DNA of 64,000 nucleotides, taken from NCBI RefSeq assembly GCF_902686445.1, contig NC_062229.1, positions 4,869,503 through 4,933,502 of the forward strand, given 5' to 3'. The notes below the pieces were generated by a model. The model saw only the letters and a list, made by a program, of their open reading frames with translations, searched no databases and was not told where the DNA came from. Origin of the DNA: Sciurus carolinensis (lineage: Eukaryota; Chordata; Mammalia; Rodentia; Sciuridae). Each line of letters opens with the position of its first letter. Positions within the stretch are counted from its first letter, which is position 1. Position numbers and translations under genes: made by a program. Shown one piece after another: positions 1-10,789 of the stretch.

Positions 1-744
1 TAAAACCTTCCTGGATTTGTCCACGAGGGGATTTGTCCACAGATTATTATATTGCAAGTTCTTATGGAACTAGGTTCTTCTCCTGCACAGGAACGGCACC
101 TGAGTCTGCTTGAGTATCCTATTGGTGTCTGTCTTCTCCCAACACACAAGGGCAAGTTCCACGGCAGCAGGAGCAGCGTCTAACTGCACTCTATTGCATG
201 CACAATACTTGGCACAGCACCTGGCACATAGTAGATGCACAATAAATATCACCCCCACTTTGGACCTGCAGATACTGTTGAATTTACACAGGGATCTCAT
301 ACATTCATGTTACTTTTATGGAAACATAACATGTATGGAGAAAATTATGCAAATGTCAGTGTACAGCTCAAATCTTGCATTAACTTCCCAGAAAGCTTCC
401 TTGTGTACCCATATCATTACTATCTTGGATTCTCCAGGCAACTTCCATTGTCATTTCCAACAGCATAGATGAGTTTTGTTCCTTTCCTATCTTTCTGTGT
501 GAGTGGATTTGTATGGCATGTCCTCTTTTATGTCTGGCTTCTGTGCTAACATGATAGCATGAGAATCACCCAGATTCCTGCATGAAGTTGCAGCAGATAG
601 CCTGATCTCTCTTTCACACCCATTGCTAGAGAACAGGGGTGGGATTTTTTTTTTTTTTCTGTTAAGGGCCATAGTATCTGTCACAACTACTCAACTCTCT
701 CATTGACATGTGAAAGCAGCCATAAATGTTTTTTAAAAAGTGGG

Positions 745-838
745 GGATGGGTGTATCCCTGTGGTAAAATACTTACCTAGTCTGTGCAAGGCCCTGAGTT
801 CCATTCCCAGCACCCCCAAAAGAATAATTAATTAAAAG
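745..838 (+). repeat. ID-type (tRNA-Ala-derived) SINE, diverged
   Basis: The sequence follows the tRNA-Ala-like ID consensus: an A-box-like start, then 'aaggccctgagttccattcccagcac' as the B-box and 3' part, and an A/T-rich tail. It is degraded in the A box, so it is an old copy. Confidence 0.7.
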
Positions 839-969
839 TAGGCATCTGTGTTCTAAGAAAATTTCATTTATGGACACTGGAGTTTGAATTTCATATAATT
901 TTAAGTATTGCTAAAGGTTAAAAATTTTTTTCAATAGTTTAAAAATGCAAGAATGGGTAGTTCCTCAGA

Positions 970-1200
970 AAGTTAAGCATAGCCAGGTTCGGTGACACAT
1001 GCCTATAATCCCAGTGGCTGGGGAGGCTGAGGCAGGAGGATCATAAGTTCAAAGCCAGCCTCAGCAACTTAGTGAGGCCCTAAGCAACTTAGGGAGATGC
1101 TCTCTCAAAATAGAACATAAACAATGGGCTGGGGAATGTGGCTCAGTGGTTGAAGGCCCCTGGGTTCATTCTCTGGTACCAAAAACAAAAAAGTTAAGCA
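970..1200 (+). repeat. B1-like + ID composite SINE with target-site duplication
   Basis: The left half is 7SL/B1-like (CCCAG...GGGAGGCTGAGGCAGGAGGATC...). An A-rich linker leads to an ID half (GGGCTGGGGAATGTGGCTCAG...) and an A-rich tail. The 10-base direct repeat aagttaagca flanks the element at 970-979 and 1191-1200, as expected for LINE-mediated retroposition. Confidence 0.85.
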
Positions 1201-1997
1201 GAGAATTGCCATGTGATCAGGCAGCATCTCTTCTGGGTCATGCTAAGTTAAATGAGCCAGAAATAAAAGGATGCATATTGTATGATTCCCTGTATATGAG
1301 GTCCCCGGAGTGGACGAAGTGGCAGAGTAGAAAGGTGGGTGCCGGGGAGCGGCAGGGTGTTGAACAGGGGCCGAGTTTGTGCTCTGGAGAAAGTTCTGGA
1401 GATGGAGGTGCTTAAGGCCACTGAACTGTATGCTACGCTGAAAAATGACTGACTTGATGCTCCCTGGATTTTATCACCAGGAAAATCTATTGTGCTGTAA
1501 ACTTAAAAAGTAACAAAAATGTAACAACTGCTCTTAGGGAGGGGATGGTTCAAAGGAAACGACCGGGACCTGGCCTGCCCGCCAGTTTTACCAGCTTGCC
1601 TGGGATGGCTCCACTGAAGGGCTCAGCACACTGTCTGAGTCTCCATGCTCTTGCGGACAGGCGCCGGGCATGAACAGGGCTCACGAGGCCCACGCAGGGA
1701 CACTACCTTCAACAGGTTTGCATCCCCCATTCCTGCACGCAGCTCCGGCTTCTCTCCCCATCCCTTGGACCTGGGCCATTGCAATGATCACCCACACTCC
1801 TCCTGACCAGTCCCCAGTGTGGGGAGGAGGGCTGCAGAATGGGAGGCTGTGGCAGGGAGGAGGCAGAGTGACCCTCTGGGGCCTCCAGAGTCCACTCCAG
1901 GGACTTCCTCTTGGCCCGGATGTGGGCAGGGAGAGCCAGGGACCAAGGGACTTAGCAGTCAAGACAGGAAGCCTCACACCCAGACACCTCAGGAGGA

Positions 1998-2042
1998 CTG
2001 TGTGGCAGAGATTCGGATCGTTTCCAACTGAGTCCGCCAAGG
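1998..2042 (+). other. RETN: RETN non-coding first exon (3' part)
   Basis: The sequence just before a consensus donor (AAGG then GTAAGTGA, GT at 2043-2044) resembles the human RETN 5' untranslated first exon. It would splice to the acceptor AG at 2178-2179, nine bases before the start codon. The 5' end of this exon cannot be placed from sequence alone. Confidence 0.6.
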
Positions 2043-2188
2043 GTAAGTGAGAGCTCTCCCCGTCATGTCCAGGGGCCCAGCACAAATCTGGCCCCCCAGG
2101 GACTCAGGGATCCAGCCCCAGGTTTCAATCACCACGGAAAGGAGCTGACCCAGAGGTGGTCTCTGGTTCCCTCTTATAGCACCGCAGG

Positions 2189-3312
2189 ATGAGGACTCTC
2201 TGCCTCCTTCTCCTCCCTGCCCTGGGGTTGCTGGTGTCCAGCAATTCACTGTGTTCCGTGGACAAAGCCATCAATGAAAAGATCCAGGAGGACACCAGCT
2301 CCCTAAGTGAGCCCCCCACATCCACCCTAGGGACCTTTCTGATCCTGAACAGACCATGACCTCAGCGCCTCCCATTGCTAACCGAACCTCACCTCGACCA
2401 CTGGCTCAACCCAACCCCACTCCCAGCCTCCTCCAGCCTACCCTGAAACACCTCCAAACCCAACCCCAAAGCAACCCCACCTGCCACCTCAAACTTGGGT
2501 GCTTACTCCAGAACACCCAAGGTGAGGCAGAGGATCCTGAAGGTGGTGGCCTCTCCACCAGGACTGGACCACCTGGGCCTTCCCAAGGGAAACGTGTGTG
2601 TGCACCCAAATGTTTCTGGGGATGGAAGCCAAGGCCTCCTGCCTGCCAGGCAAGCGCTCTACCACTGAGTGCACTGAGCTGCACCCCTGGCCCATCCCCG
2701 GGAAACTTCTGCTCCCCTGCCTGACTCCAAGTCACCAGGAGTCAGCGCCTGAGGATGGGGGAGGGCCCGGTCTCACAGCCGCCCATCCCCCCTTCGGCAG
2801 TTTTGGCGGCAATAAAGAACACTCTCCTGGACTGCAGGACTGTCACTTCCAGAGGCGACCTGGCTACCTGCCCTGCAGGTGAGTGCACAAGCCATTGTTC
2901 AGGCTCCTTCTGCCCCAAGACCCCTGGGAAGATCCCCTCCTGCCGTGTCCTGAGTTTTTACTTCCTTAGTGCCCCAGCCCCTCACCCAGCCTTATCCCTC
3001 CACCCCGGCTCGGGCACCTCATTTCCTAAGGACACTGGGGTCCAGGCCCCCAGCCCTCTCCCGCCATGCATCCTGCACCCTCTCCCTGGTCGGAGCTGCG
3101 GCCACCTCGACCCCACCCCACCCCCACCTCCCAGCCTCCCGCCTCTGAGTCCCAGCTTCCTGGCCCCGCCCCCAGGCTTCGCTGTCACCGGCTGCACGTG
3201 TGGCTCAGCCTGTGGCTCCTGGGACGTGCGCGCCGAGACCACGTGTCACTGCCAGTGCGCCGGCATGGACTGGACCGGAGCGCGCTGCTGCCGCCTGCAG
3301 GCCGCCGCCTGA
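2189..3312 (+). CDS. RETN: Resistin, secreted cysteine-rich hormone (3 coding exons)
   Basis: Coding exons are 2189-2306, 2801-2878 and 3176-3312, all phase 1 at the junctions with GT-AG borders; the product is 110 aa (human 108). Residues 1-18 form a hydrophobic signal peptide ([18 protein letters not shown]). Cys22 is the position that links resistin chains by an intermolecular disulfide. A helical segment follows, and then the C-terminal domain with ten more cysteines at 51, 63, 72, 74, 78, 89, 91, 93, 103 and 104, giving the family's eleven mature cysteines. The segments [11 protein letters not shown] and [11 protein letters not shown] are nearly identical to the human protein. Resistin is a secreted adipokine/myeloid cytokine; rodents make it mainly in fat, humans in macrophages. 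The C-terminus ends in Gln followed by three alanines rather than the human Gln-Pro. The 3' UTR is very short, with a poly(A) signal at 3387. Confidence 0.96.
2608..2692 (-). repeat. ID-type SINE in RETN intron
   Basis: Reverse-orientation ID copy: 'gccaggcaagcgctctaccactgag' is the reverse complement of the ID/tRNA-Ala A-box region. It lies between coding exons 1 and 2 and touches no splice site. Confidence 0.75.
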
Positions 3313-3331
3313 GCACGTGCGCGAGGCGCGC

Positions 3332-3366
3332 GGGGCGGGGCGGGGCGGGGCGGGGCGGGGCGGGGC
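3332..3366 (+). repeat. (GGGGC)n tandem repeat in RETN 3' UTR
   Basis: About seven perfect pentamers GGGGC begin roughly 20 bases after the RETN stop codon and end roughly 20 bases before the poly(A) signal. The RNA sense strand is G-rich, so it could fold into G-quadruplexes. Confidence 0.95.
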
Positions 3367-3386
3367 CACGGTGGAGCGCGGGGGGA

Positions 3387-3392
3387 AATAAA
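3387..3392 (+). terminator. RETN: RETN poly(A) signal AATAAA
   Basis: Canonical hexamer 75 bases after the RETN stop codon; human RETN likewise has a very short 3' UTR. Confidence 0.9.
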
Positions 3393-4732
3393 CCCAAAGA
3401 GATGGTGACCCAGCAGATCTGGTCCCGCGCGGTTTCTTTAGGTGGGCGGGTGGCGGGGGTGGGGAGGGGCAGAGCAAGGGCTGAGCTGGCGCCCCCAGCG
3501 GGAATGACTTGCTGGACCGAGGATGGGGCCCGTCACTTTCCTCTGCCCTGTCCCTCTTCTTGCGTGGAGTTTCCCACCTCTTCCACGAGAGCGGGACCCG
3601 GACTTCCTCCACTAACACCCCCAGCTGAGGGCTCAGGGCTCCCTTCAAGAACCAGGACAGCCTCACCTTTGAGGCCGCCTTGACGGTCCCCTGGCTCCTG
3701 CCTCATAGGAAATTGCTGGTTTGTCCTCCCCACCGTCCCTGTGAGACTTCAAGCAGGATCTGGGTCAGTCTTGTGGGCAGGACACTCTGGGCCCTGAGCT
3801 CCCAGCAATCCCAGGCTCCGGTATTTCATTATAGTGATGCTTGCTAAGCGGACTAACACACATGGTCACTACAGGCATGTGTGTCCCCACAGATACACAG
3901 GGATACAGAAAGGCACCCCTGAACCCACGTGAAGAATGACAGACACACTCATGTTGGGGGACACAGATTAAGGATCACAAATATATATGCCCTGAACGGA
4001 TTCTTGGTTTTCCTGCATCAGGGCCCTACCCCAACCTGAGTGAGTACCCAGTGCCCTAGAGCATCCTCTGCCACAGCTCCCAGGGCACAGAGGACAAATC
4101 CAGGTGACTCAGGGTCCAGGTCCCCAGGAACCCTAACCCAGGAATCCTAACCCAGGAGATGCAGCCACAGTTCAGAATTCCTAGCACCCAATCTTGAGAG
4201 ACCCAAGACTCTAATGTCACCCTGGAGGATAGGGGATAAAATGGGGTCCTGGTTTTCAGGGTGTATCAAACTGTCCCCAACTGCCTCCCGCCCCGAATGG
4301 TGGCCCAGCCCCTCGTCTGATCCTGGTGGCCATGAACAGAGATCATTCTACTCCTCGTGGCTTTGCAACCCACCCAGGACTCCAACTGGGGAACTCCCTT
4401 CCCAGGTCCTTCCTCCTGACTACACTGTGGCCTCAGGACTGAGTGGGACTGTGAGTCAGAGGTGTGGCCAGGACTAGAGAGGGTGGGTGTAGGCTTTGTA
4501 TGTCCCTCCTCTTCATGATGCATGTGTGTTGGGGAGCTCCCTGGTGTGAAGCCACTTTGTCTCTAAACCCCACCCAACTGTCATCCTGTATCTGGACCCC
4601 AATCAAACCCCTCAATTCCAACACAGCCATCTGCCTGTCCCAGCAATGCAGACCTGGATACCATATCTGCCTATGTGACCTTGGACAGGCAAGCCCCCTT
4701 CTTGAGTCTCTCTCTCCTCAAAAGTCAACGCC

Positions 4733-4862
4733 TGGGCTGAGGCTGGGGCTCAGTTGTAGAGCACTCGCCTAGCATGTGTGAGACACTGGGTTCGATTCTC
4801 TGCACTGCATATAAAAATGAATAAAAATAAATGTCCATCAACACCTAAAAAAATATTTTAAA
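4733..4862 (+). repeat. ID-type SINE with long A-rich tail
   Basis: ID body (GGCTGGGGCTCAGTTGTAGAGC...GGGTTCGATTCTC) followed by the tail form 'aaataaatgtccatcaacacctaaaaaa', which recurs at other ID copies in this window (for example 13180-13210). Confidence 0.85.
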
Positions 4863-6042
4863 GAAAGCTAATGCCCTAGCTCCCTGTAGTGGCTAAGATC
4901 CTTGTGGACACAAGGACCACAGACCCCATGTCAAGCTAGCATGAGAAAAAAAAAAAAAAAAGAAGATTTTTGGTATGTGCAACTAAGAAGCCCAGTATTA
5001 GAACAGCAGATTCAGAAATGGCTAGATCTAGGGTCTCACATGATCTCTACAGGACCAGATTTCTCCTCAGCTCGACTTTTCTCAGTGCTGGCTTCTTTCT
5101 CAAGCAGAGTCTCCCCTGTCACGACACCAGGCTTACATTCTCCCAGTCTGGCAGCCTCAGTGGAGGGGAAAAAAAAAGAGAGAACACCTTTTCTCCTTGT
5201 TAACCCAACAGAAGTCCCAGACCAGAGTTTCATTGGTCAGGTCTGGTTCATAGGACTGTGCCTGTGGCAAAGCTTAGTCTCTGATTGGTTGAGCCTGGGT
5301 CATGAGCTCGCCTTCAGCCAATCCCAGTTTTCTCACTGACAGGACTGAGGGCACATTTCTATCTTAAGAGAAAGTTGAGATTGTTACCCTCTGAAAAGTG
5401 GGTGTTGGTCAGGTAACCCCATGAATGTTTCCTGCATGACATGGTTGCTTGTGGGCCTCCCGTTCATCGACTTTTTCTCAAAGGAAGTGCAGGGGGCTGG
5501 AGCCAGGCCTCAGACTCATCGTAGAAATAGGCAAAGCTGCAGCCTCGCTCTCTACACCTGTCCATCAGAGCACAGCCGACTTCCAATTGGTTCACTCCTC
5601 TGGGTCTGTTGTGTAACTCAATGGCTGGTTTCTTTCTACAACCAGATAGAGGAGCTGGCATGGAAACGACTATGAAATTGATCTTTCCTGGAGATTTGGC
5701 AATATTTTGAAAACAATGTTACCCTCACTAGCTCACGGTGTCCATTCCAAAATGATTTCAAATTTAATCTCAAGTTTTAAGCCAAACATAGCCATACACT
5801 TTCCTGCACGTGGTCAGAAAGTCTTATATTTCTCATTTTTTTTTCTTCCCAAAGAGAGTAAACTATAGTTCGCTCCATTTGCATTGTCCAAGAGCAGGCA
5901 TCTAACCTTGAAATGTGGCCAGTTTGAAATTGAAATGGATCTTACATGCAAATACACATTTGATTTCTAAGACAAGAAAGAAAGGAAAGAAGAAATGAAG
6001 GAAGGAGAAAATAATATAAGCTATCTTTTAATAATTTTTTTT

Positions 6043-6165
6043 TTTGTCTTGTTGTTATTGAGATGGGATCTGGCTATGTTGCTAGGCTGACCTTGAACTC
6101 CTGGGCTCAAACAATCCTCCTGCCTCAGTCCTGAGTAGCTAGGACTATAGGTGCACACTATGCTC
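6043..6165 (-). repeat. B1-like SINE
   Basis: Reverse complement of a 7SL-derived monomer: 'gagatgggatctggctatgttgc', then 'cctcctgcctcag' and 'gtagctaggactataggtgc'. It has a T-run at its left end. Confidence 0.75.
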
Positions 6166-6260
6166 AACTTCATTAATAGTTTTAAAATATCACCCACATG
6201 CTGGAACAGTAGTAGTTTGGTTGTATTATGCTAAATAAAAATGATATTGGAAGTTAACTT

Positions 6261-6598
6261 AGGGCTGAGGGTGTAGCTCAGTGGTAAAGTGGTTCAGCAT
6301 GTGGGAAGTCCTGGGTTTGAAGCCAGGCACCCCTGCACACACAAATAGACATGACGAGGCTGGGTGTATCTCATTGGCACAGCCCTTGGTGAGCATGTGT
6401 AAGACCCTAGTTCCATTACCAGCACTGCAAAAAAAATTTTTTTTTTAAATTTAACTTATCACTTTACCTTTTTTTAAAATGCAGCTGCTAAAAAGTTTTA
6501 AAATTAAATGTGTGGGGTTGGGGGTGTAGCCCAGTGGCCGAGCACTTGCTTGATCTGTGCAAGGCCCGGGTTCCATCTCCAGCACCGCCACAGTCCTA
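6261..6598 (+). repeat. Cluster of three ID-type SINEs
   Basis: Three ID bodies in the same orientation lie at about 6261-6345, 6357-6437 and 6513-6598, each recognisable from the 'gggtgta(g/t)ctcagtgg' A-box region and the 'gggtttga / gttccat' B-box region. The middle and last copies are separated by an A/T-rich stretch. Confidence 0.75.
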
Positions 6599-6871
6599 AT
6601 AATCCTTCACTAAACACGTGGCTCACACTTGTCTATCGGAGACGCATCTCTAGACTTAAGCAAAAGTCTTCAAATACCTTGTGCCTTTTGTAGCCCTCAC
6701 TTTCGAGGTCAGATAAAAACAAAGAGGACGTTCAGATGCCTCCTAGGCAGTGCGGGTGTGTGAGCCAGCGAAGGCACCTCGTGTGTCTCTGGTGGCACGA
6801 AGGACGGCTGCAGCTGAGCCCGGGACGTGTCTGCAGGAGCCGACCAGTGACTGCGCCCTGTGTACCTGGAG

Positions 6872-7050
6872 GTGAGTGCAGCCAGTCGCACGCCGGTAAT
6901 CCCAGCAACTCGGGAGGCTGAGGCGGGAGGATCGCAGACTTGAAGGCAGCCTCAGCAAACTAGTGAGACCCTGTCTCAAAAAATAAAAAGGGCTGGAGAT
7001 GTAGCTCAGGGGTGAAGTGTCCCTGGGTTCAATCCCCAGTGTAAAAAGAA
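6872..7050 (+). repeat. B1-like + ID composite SINE
   Basis: B1-like half (GTAATCCCAGCAACTCGGGAGGCTGAGGCGGGAGGATCGC) and ID half (GGGCTGGAGATGTAGCTCAGG...TTCAATCCCCAG), joined by 'ctgtctcaaaaaataaaaa'. A further diverged ID copy follows at about 7124-7200. Confidence 0.85.
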
Positions 7051-7805
7051 AATGGAGGCATGTGTGCATATTTGTTCTGTGTGGTTGGTAGGGGAGCCGA
7101 AAATGAGCTGGGGGTGCGGCTGGGGCCGGGGGTGCAGCTCCGTGGTACAGCAGTTGCTGAGTGTGCATGAGGCTCTGGGTTGATCCCCTGTCCTGAAAAA
7201 AACAAAAACAAGAAAGGAAGACAAAAGACAAAGACCCCGCTGGAGTCTCCAGGGGGAGGGGAACTGTCCCTCCAGGATTCTGCCCGCAAAGGGGGAGGGG
7301 TGTGCTCTGACCTCAGGGCCAGCTGTGGTCCCAGCGGCTGCACTCACGACCTTCCTTTCCTTCCTTTCCTCCACGGGGCCTTGGAGAAGCAGAACTTTCG
7401 GGGTGGGGTAGGGCTGAGCAGTGGGACGGAGACTGGGGGAGGAAGGTGTGAAGGGACCCAGGAATCCCACCTCCAAGCACAATGACCTTTGCCCTAGAAG
7501 ATGAGGCACCACAGGAGACCCAGGAGGTGGGAGGAGGAAGTCCATCCCGGAAGGCTCCCCATCATGCCTGTAGCATTCCTATTCTGTCTCTGGGTCTAAG
7601 GGCTCCTGAGTCCCTGACCCTCTTGGTCTGAGGGGCGAGGACCAGCCAAGATGAGAGGGTCACGGACGCATGAGAACGCGGCAAACCCTTTCTTCCTCTT
7701 TTGCCCCCAGGTTTCCTAATCTGCCCATCACTTTCCGGTGGGTGTGGATGTGTGGACACACCAGCAGGCCAGAGACCATGAAATCCACATAACCAGCACA
7801 TCAAG

Positions 7806-9684
7806 ATGCAGACAGCAGCCTTCCAAGGCAAGAAAGGGGGAAACGCAGACAGTGACAAAGGTCAGGAACCGGGCGTGGGCAGGGGTTGGTCAAGGGGGGT
7901 GGAGAGAGGACAGAGAAGGGGCCCAGGTGGGGGCCGGAGGGGTCCTCCTCCTCCAGGATGCATGCATAGGTCATGTCCACCTGCTCTGCTGAACCGCGAA
8001 GCAGATTTTAATTTCTCACTCCTTATTTTTTGCCCCTGAAAATCTGCTGTGTTCAGGGGCTTCGTGCGCGCACCAGGATCCCCAGTCCCCTCCCTGACTC
8101 CGGGTTCTCTGCAGGTCTCTCTAACCTCTCCCACCAAATCATACACAGATGCCCAAGACCCTGACTATGAGAATATCACCTTGACCTTCAGAAATCGGGA
8201 CCAGCCAAGGGGTAGTCACCCGGCGCCTGTCAATCAAGGTGAGCCAGGCCTGCCCGCCCGGCCTCCAACCTCAGGAAGGGGCAAGCGGGAGGGCACTCCA
8301 GGGACAAGGGGCTGCTTGTGGAGGTTGCGGTGAAGGGTGTGGAGTGTGGTGGCATCAAGGCTGAGACCGTGGCAGTGCGGGTGGCTTTGTAGGTGGTAAT
8401 GGTGATGGGAACGTCCAAAATGTGGGTGGTGGCCAAGGTGAGGGTGAGTGTTGGAGGCCGTGGGCATCGATGTTGGCGGGTGTTGATGACACTGGGTAAG
8501 GTTTGTAGGGGGATCTGTGATGGGCACGTGCTTGAAACCATTGCTGGGGGTGCGGGTGAGGGGATGTTGGGGCAGCACTGTTGACGGTCACAGCTGCCAA
8601 TGGTGTCAGAGCGAGCTGTCCTTGGTGTTAGGTCTGGCTGGTGGTGGTGGGCCCTGGAGGTCACCTGGCCGCCTCTCTGTCTCTGTCCCAGCCCAGCCCA
8701 GGCCATCCTCAGACCCCGTGCAGGTCCCCACTTGGGTGCACAGAGCCATCATGAGCCTGTACATCCTTCTCGCCCTGACCTTTCTGTTCCTTATCACTCT
8801 TTCCATCTTGATCCTGTTGAAAAGTGAGTGTCTGCTGCGGGAGGGTGTCTGGGAACCTGGGGTCCCCCCCATCCCTTTCCCTCACCCCTCTCCCAGGAGG
8901 GCCGACCCAGGCAGCGCCAGGTTTCCCCTGCCCTCTCCTGAACAGATTCCGAGATGTCTAAGGAGCTGCTGAGCTTGAAAAGGGAGCTTTGGAATGGTGA
9001 GTACAGGGCCCCAGGGAGACCCAGGGGGTCATGTGGGGCTTGGGCGGTCACTCAGACAACCCGGATTCATGCCCTTAGCTTCCAACGCGGCTCAGGAGTG
9101 CCAGGAGGAGCAGAAGAAGGGGTGGAGAGTCATCCTGCAGAACTTTGGGGAGGCCATGAAGGCCATCAGAGAGATCAACACCAAGGTCCAAGGTGGAAAC
9201 GAAAAACTGAAGACGGTGCCAGCAGGTGCCCGAAGTCCTGCCCTTTGTTGGCTGCATTTATTTTAATGCCCAGCACCAGACTGGGTGCTGGGGACTCTGG
9301 GGAGCAGGTAGCCTGGCTCCTGTCCTCCCAAAGCCTAGGATTTGGAAGGGGCAATGGATGATGCCTTCTGGATTGCTTGGGGACCAAAGGGCAGGGCTTG
9401 GCTGCACTCCAGGCTGGAGGCCTGGCAGGGAGGGGGCCTCCAACGGAGGCGGGGGGCGGGCTTTGTGTAAGGCCCCACCCCAGCCTCAGCTGTCTTTCCT
9501 TCCCTCTCACCAGAAGTAAACCAAATCAATAAAAACACACAGAAGATCCTGGAGTTGCTGGGGAGGAACACAAGTACATGTAAGCCAGGGGCCAGGGAGG
9601 TGGGTTAGGGGAACCCCGGCCTGGCCCCCGCTTCTCTCCCAGGGGCTGATCTGTTTGCCCTTGGGTCTCTCCCTTCCCCCAGAG
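7806..9684 (+). CDS. MCEMP1: Mast cell-expressed membrane protein 1 (6 coding exons)
   Basis: Exons are 7806-7860, 8149-8238, 8692-8823, 8946-8996, 9079-9225 and 9514-9579, with the stop codon formed across the last junction (9579 plus 9683-9684); the product is about 180 aa (human 187). The cytosolic N-terminus contains DPDYENITL (Tyr25), a conserved tyrosine motif. A single transmembrane helix spans residues 68-91 (IMSLYILLALTFLFLITLSI...). The extracellular part starts with EMSKELLSLKRELWN and continues as a charged, probably coiled-coil region. The family is a type II membrane protein of mast cells and myeloid cells with poorly defined function. The start used is the second methionine of the human protein; the region encoding the first twelve human residues is frameshifted here. 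The final exon is the least certain part: two acceptor choices give slightly different C-termini. Confidence 0.9.
8340..8630. repeat. Degenerate GGTG-rich low-complexity tract in MCEMP1 intron 2
   Basis: The tract is rich in GGTG, GTGG and GATGG words with no clean period. Open frames across it on both strands look like compositional artefacts, not exons. Confidence 0.55.
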
Positions 9685-9694
9685 GCTACACCTG

Positions 9695-9700
9695 AATAAA
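9695..9700 (+). terminator. MCEMP1: MCEMP1 poly(A) signal AATAAA
   Basis: Hexamer ten bases after the inferred stop codon in the last exon. Its closeness to the stop would give a very short 3' UTR. Confidence 0.65.
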
Positions 9701-9704
9701 TAGG

Positions 9705-10789
9705 ACATTGCAGCCACAGCTTGGAGGACAGGATTGCAGCTGCCAGCAAAGATGGAAAATGCAGTGTCAACCTACCACTTGTCCCCATATACAGAAAATG
9801 TAATGTCGTCCTGACTGTTGCAGAGTTGTGTGAGCGAGTGAGTGTGTGTGTGAGGGAGAATAAGCATTTTGGGAAGGGTGGGAGTTTCTGTGCGTCCCAC
9901 AGGAAAGGTGTTATGGGTAAATGTGAACATGGGGGTCACAGCAAATGTCATGCATGTGCCCATGTCACTCTACATATGGCACATGTATGTGACATGACAT
10001 GAGTACAGGCATGTCCCAGTCACCAGGCATCCCCAAAATATGCCACTGTGAGTGTGACAGGTGCTGGTGACAGGTGAGGCTCATCTCACAGCGTGAACGT
10101 GAGTGCACTGTGCTGCGCTGTGTGTATACCTGTCATGGTGGGGAGGGAATGTGCAGCTGTAAATGTGAATGTCGTGTTGTGTGCCAGCGTGAACAGGCAT
10201 GTGTCATTCTGAATGTGCTGGGTTTTGCCACCCTGTGTGTGCAGAGCACAGATGTGTGTGTGTCCACTTATTTCTGCATTCGGGTTTTGTGATTCATGAA
10301 GGTAAAAGGCAAGGGGAAACAACGTGGCTCTTGGACCTGTTATTAGCATGACTGGGGGACTTGAGAACTGGGGGAGACTCTGGAAGTGCTTGGACTTGGG
10401 GGTGGGGCGAGTCACACAGTATGGATATGGTGTGGGGAACCCTGGCCCCAAGGAGTCGGCAAGAATACACACCCTGTGTCAGTCCCTGGGAGTTCCTGAA
10501 CTTGTCCCCAGGGTGTAACTGAGTGTGCGCCCAAGGGCATACATAAGCCCCCAAGTGCATGCAGCCTGAGATGTACAATATGACTTTAAGTGTACCCCAT
10601 GGATATATAAGCCCCCCTAAGCGTGTACCCATTCGTGTAATCGTGCCTGTGAATTATTGGTGCCACTGAGCAGCATCTGTAATTATTCACGTCCCTGAAC
10701 GCACTACCCCTTACCAATACCACTTACGGATGTATTTGAGATAAGAGAACACGTGCTTAAGGGCATGCATGTGCTCCTGTCCTGTTCAT
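9705..10789. other. MCEMP1-TRAPPC5 spacer, TG/CATG-rich
   Basis: No gene seen. From about 9830 to 10290 the sequence is a degenerate TG-, CATG- and GTGA-rich low-complexity region. Around 10520-10640 a loose repeat of 'ca(t/a)ataagccccc' occurs twice. The CpG density rises sharply after 10790, where the TRAPPC5 promoter begins. Confidence 0.6.

Larger units (their letters stand above)
1..1979. other. Left intergenic flank upstream of RETN
   Basis: No exon of a recognisable protein gene is visible. A short stretch at about 198-252 reads like the 3' end of an old L2 LINE (the 'cctggcacatagtag' signature followed by 'aataaa'). ID-type SINE sequence lies at about 745-838 and a B1+ID composite SINE at 980-1190. 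The rest, including 1200-1980, looks like unique or unclassifiable sequence, with the RETN promoter presumably in the last few hundred bases. I did not find a convincing TATA box. Confidence 0.6.
3430..7780. other. RETN-MCEMP1 intergenic spacer
   Basis: No gene recognised. The spacer holds ID SINEs (4733-4862, 6261-6345, 6357-6437, 6513-6598, 7124-7200), a B1-like SINE on the minus strand (about 6043-6165) and a B1+ID composite (6872-7050). There is also an A-run at about 4947-4961, a purine-rich stretch at 5972-6012, and a fragment at about 3818-3862 resembling the 3' end of a MaLR LTR. A 100 bp segment at 5228-5330 carries three CCAAT-type motifs. The stretch 7240-7730 just before MCEMP1 has no recognisable repeat and may contain its promoter. 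Confidence 0.6.
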
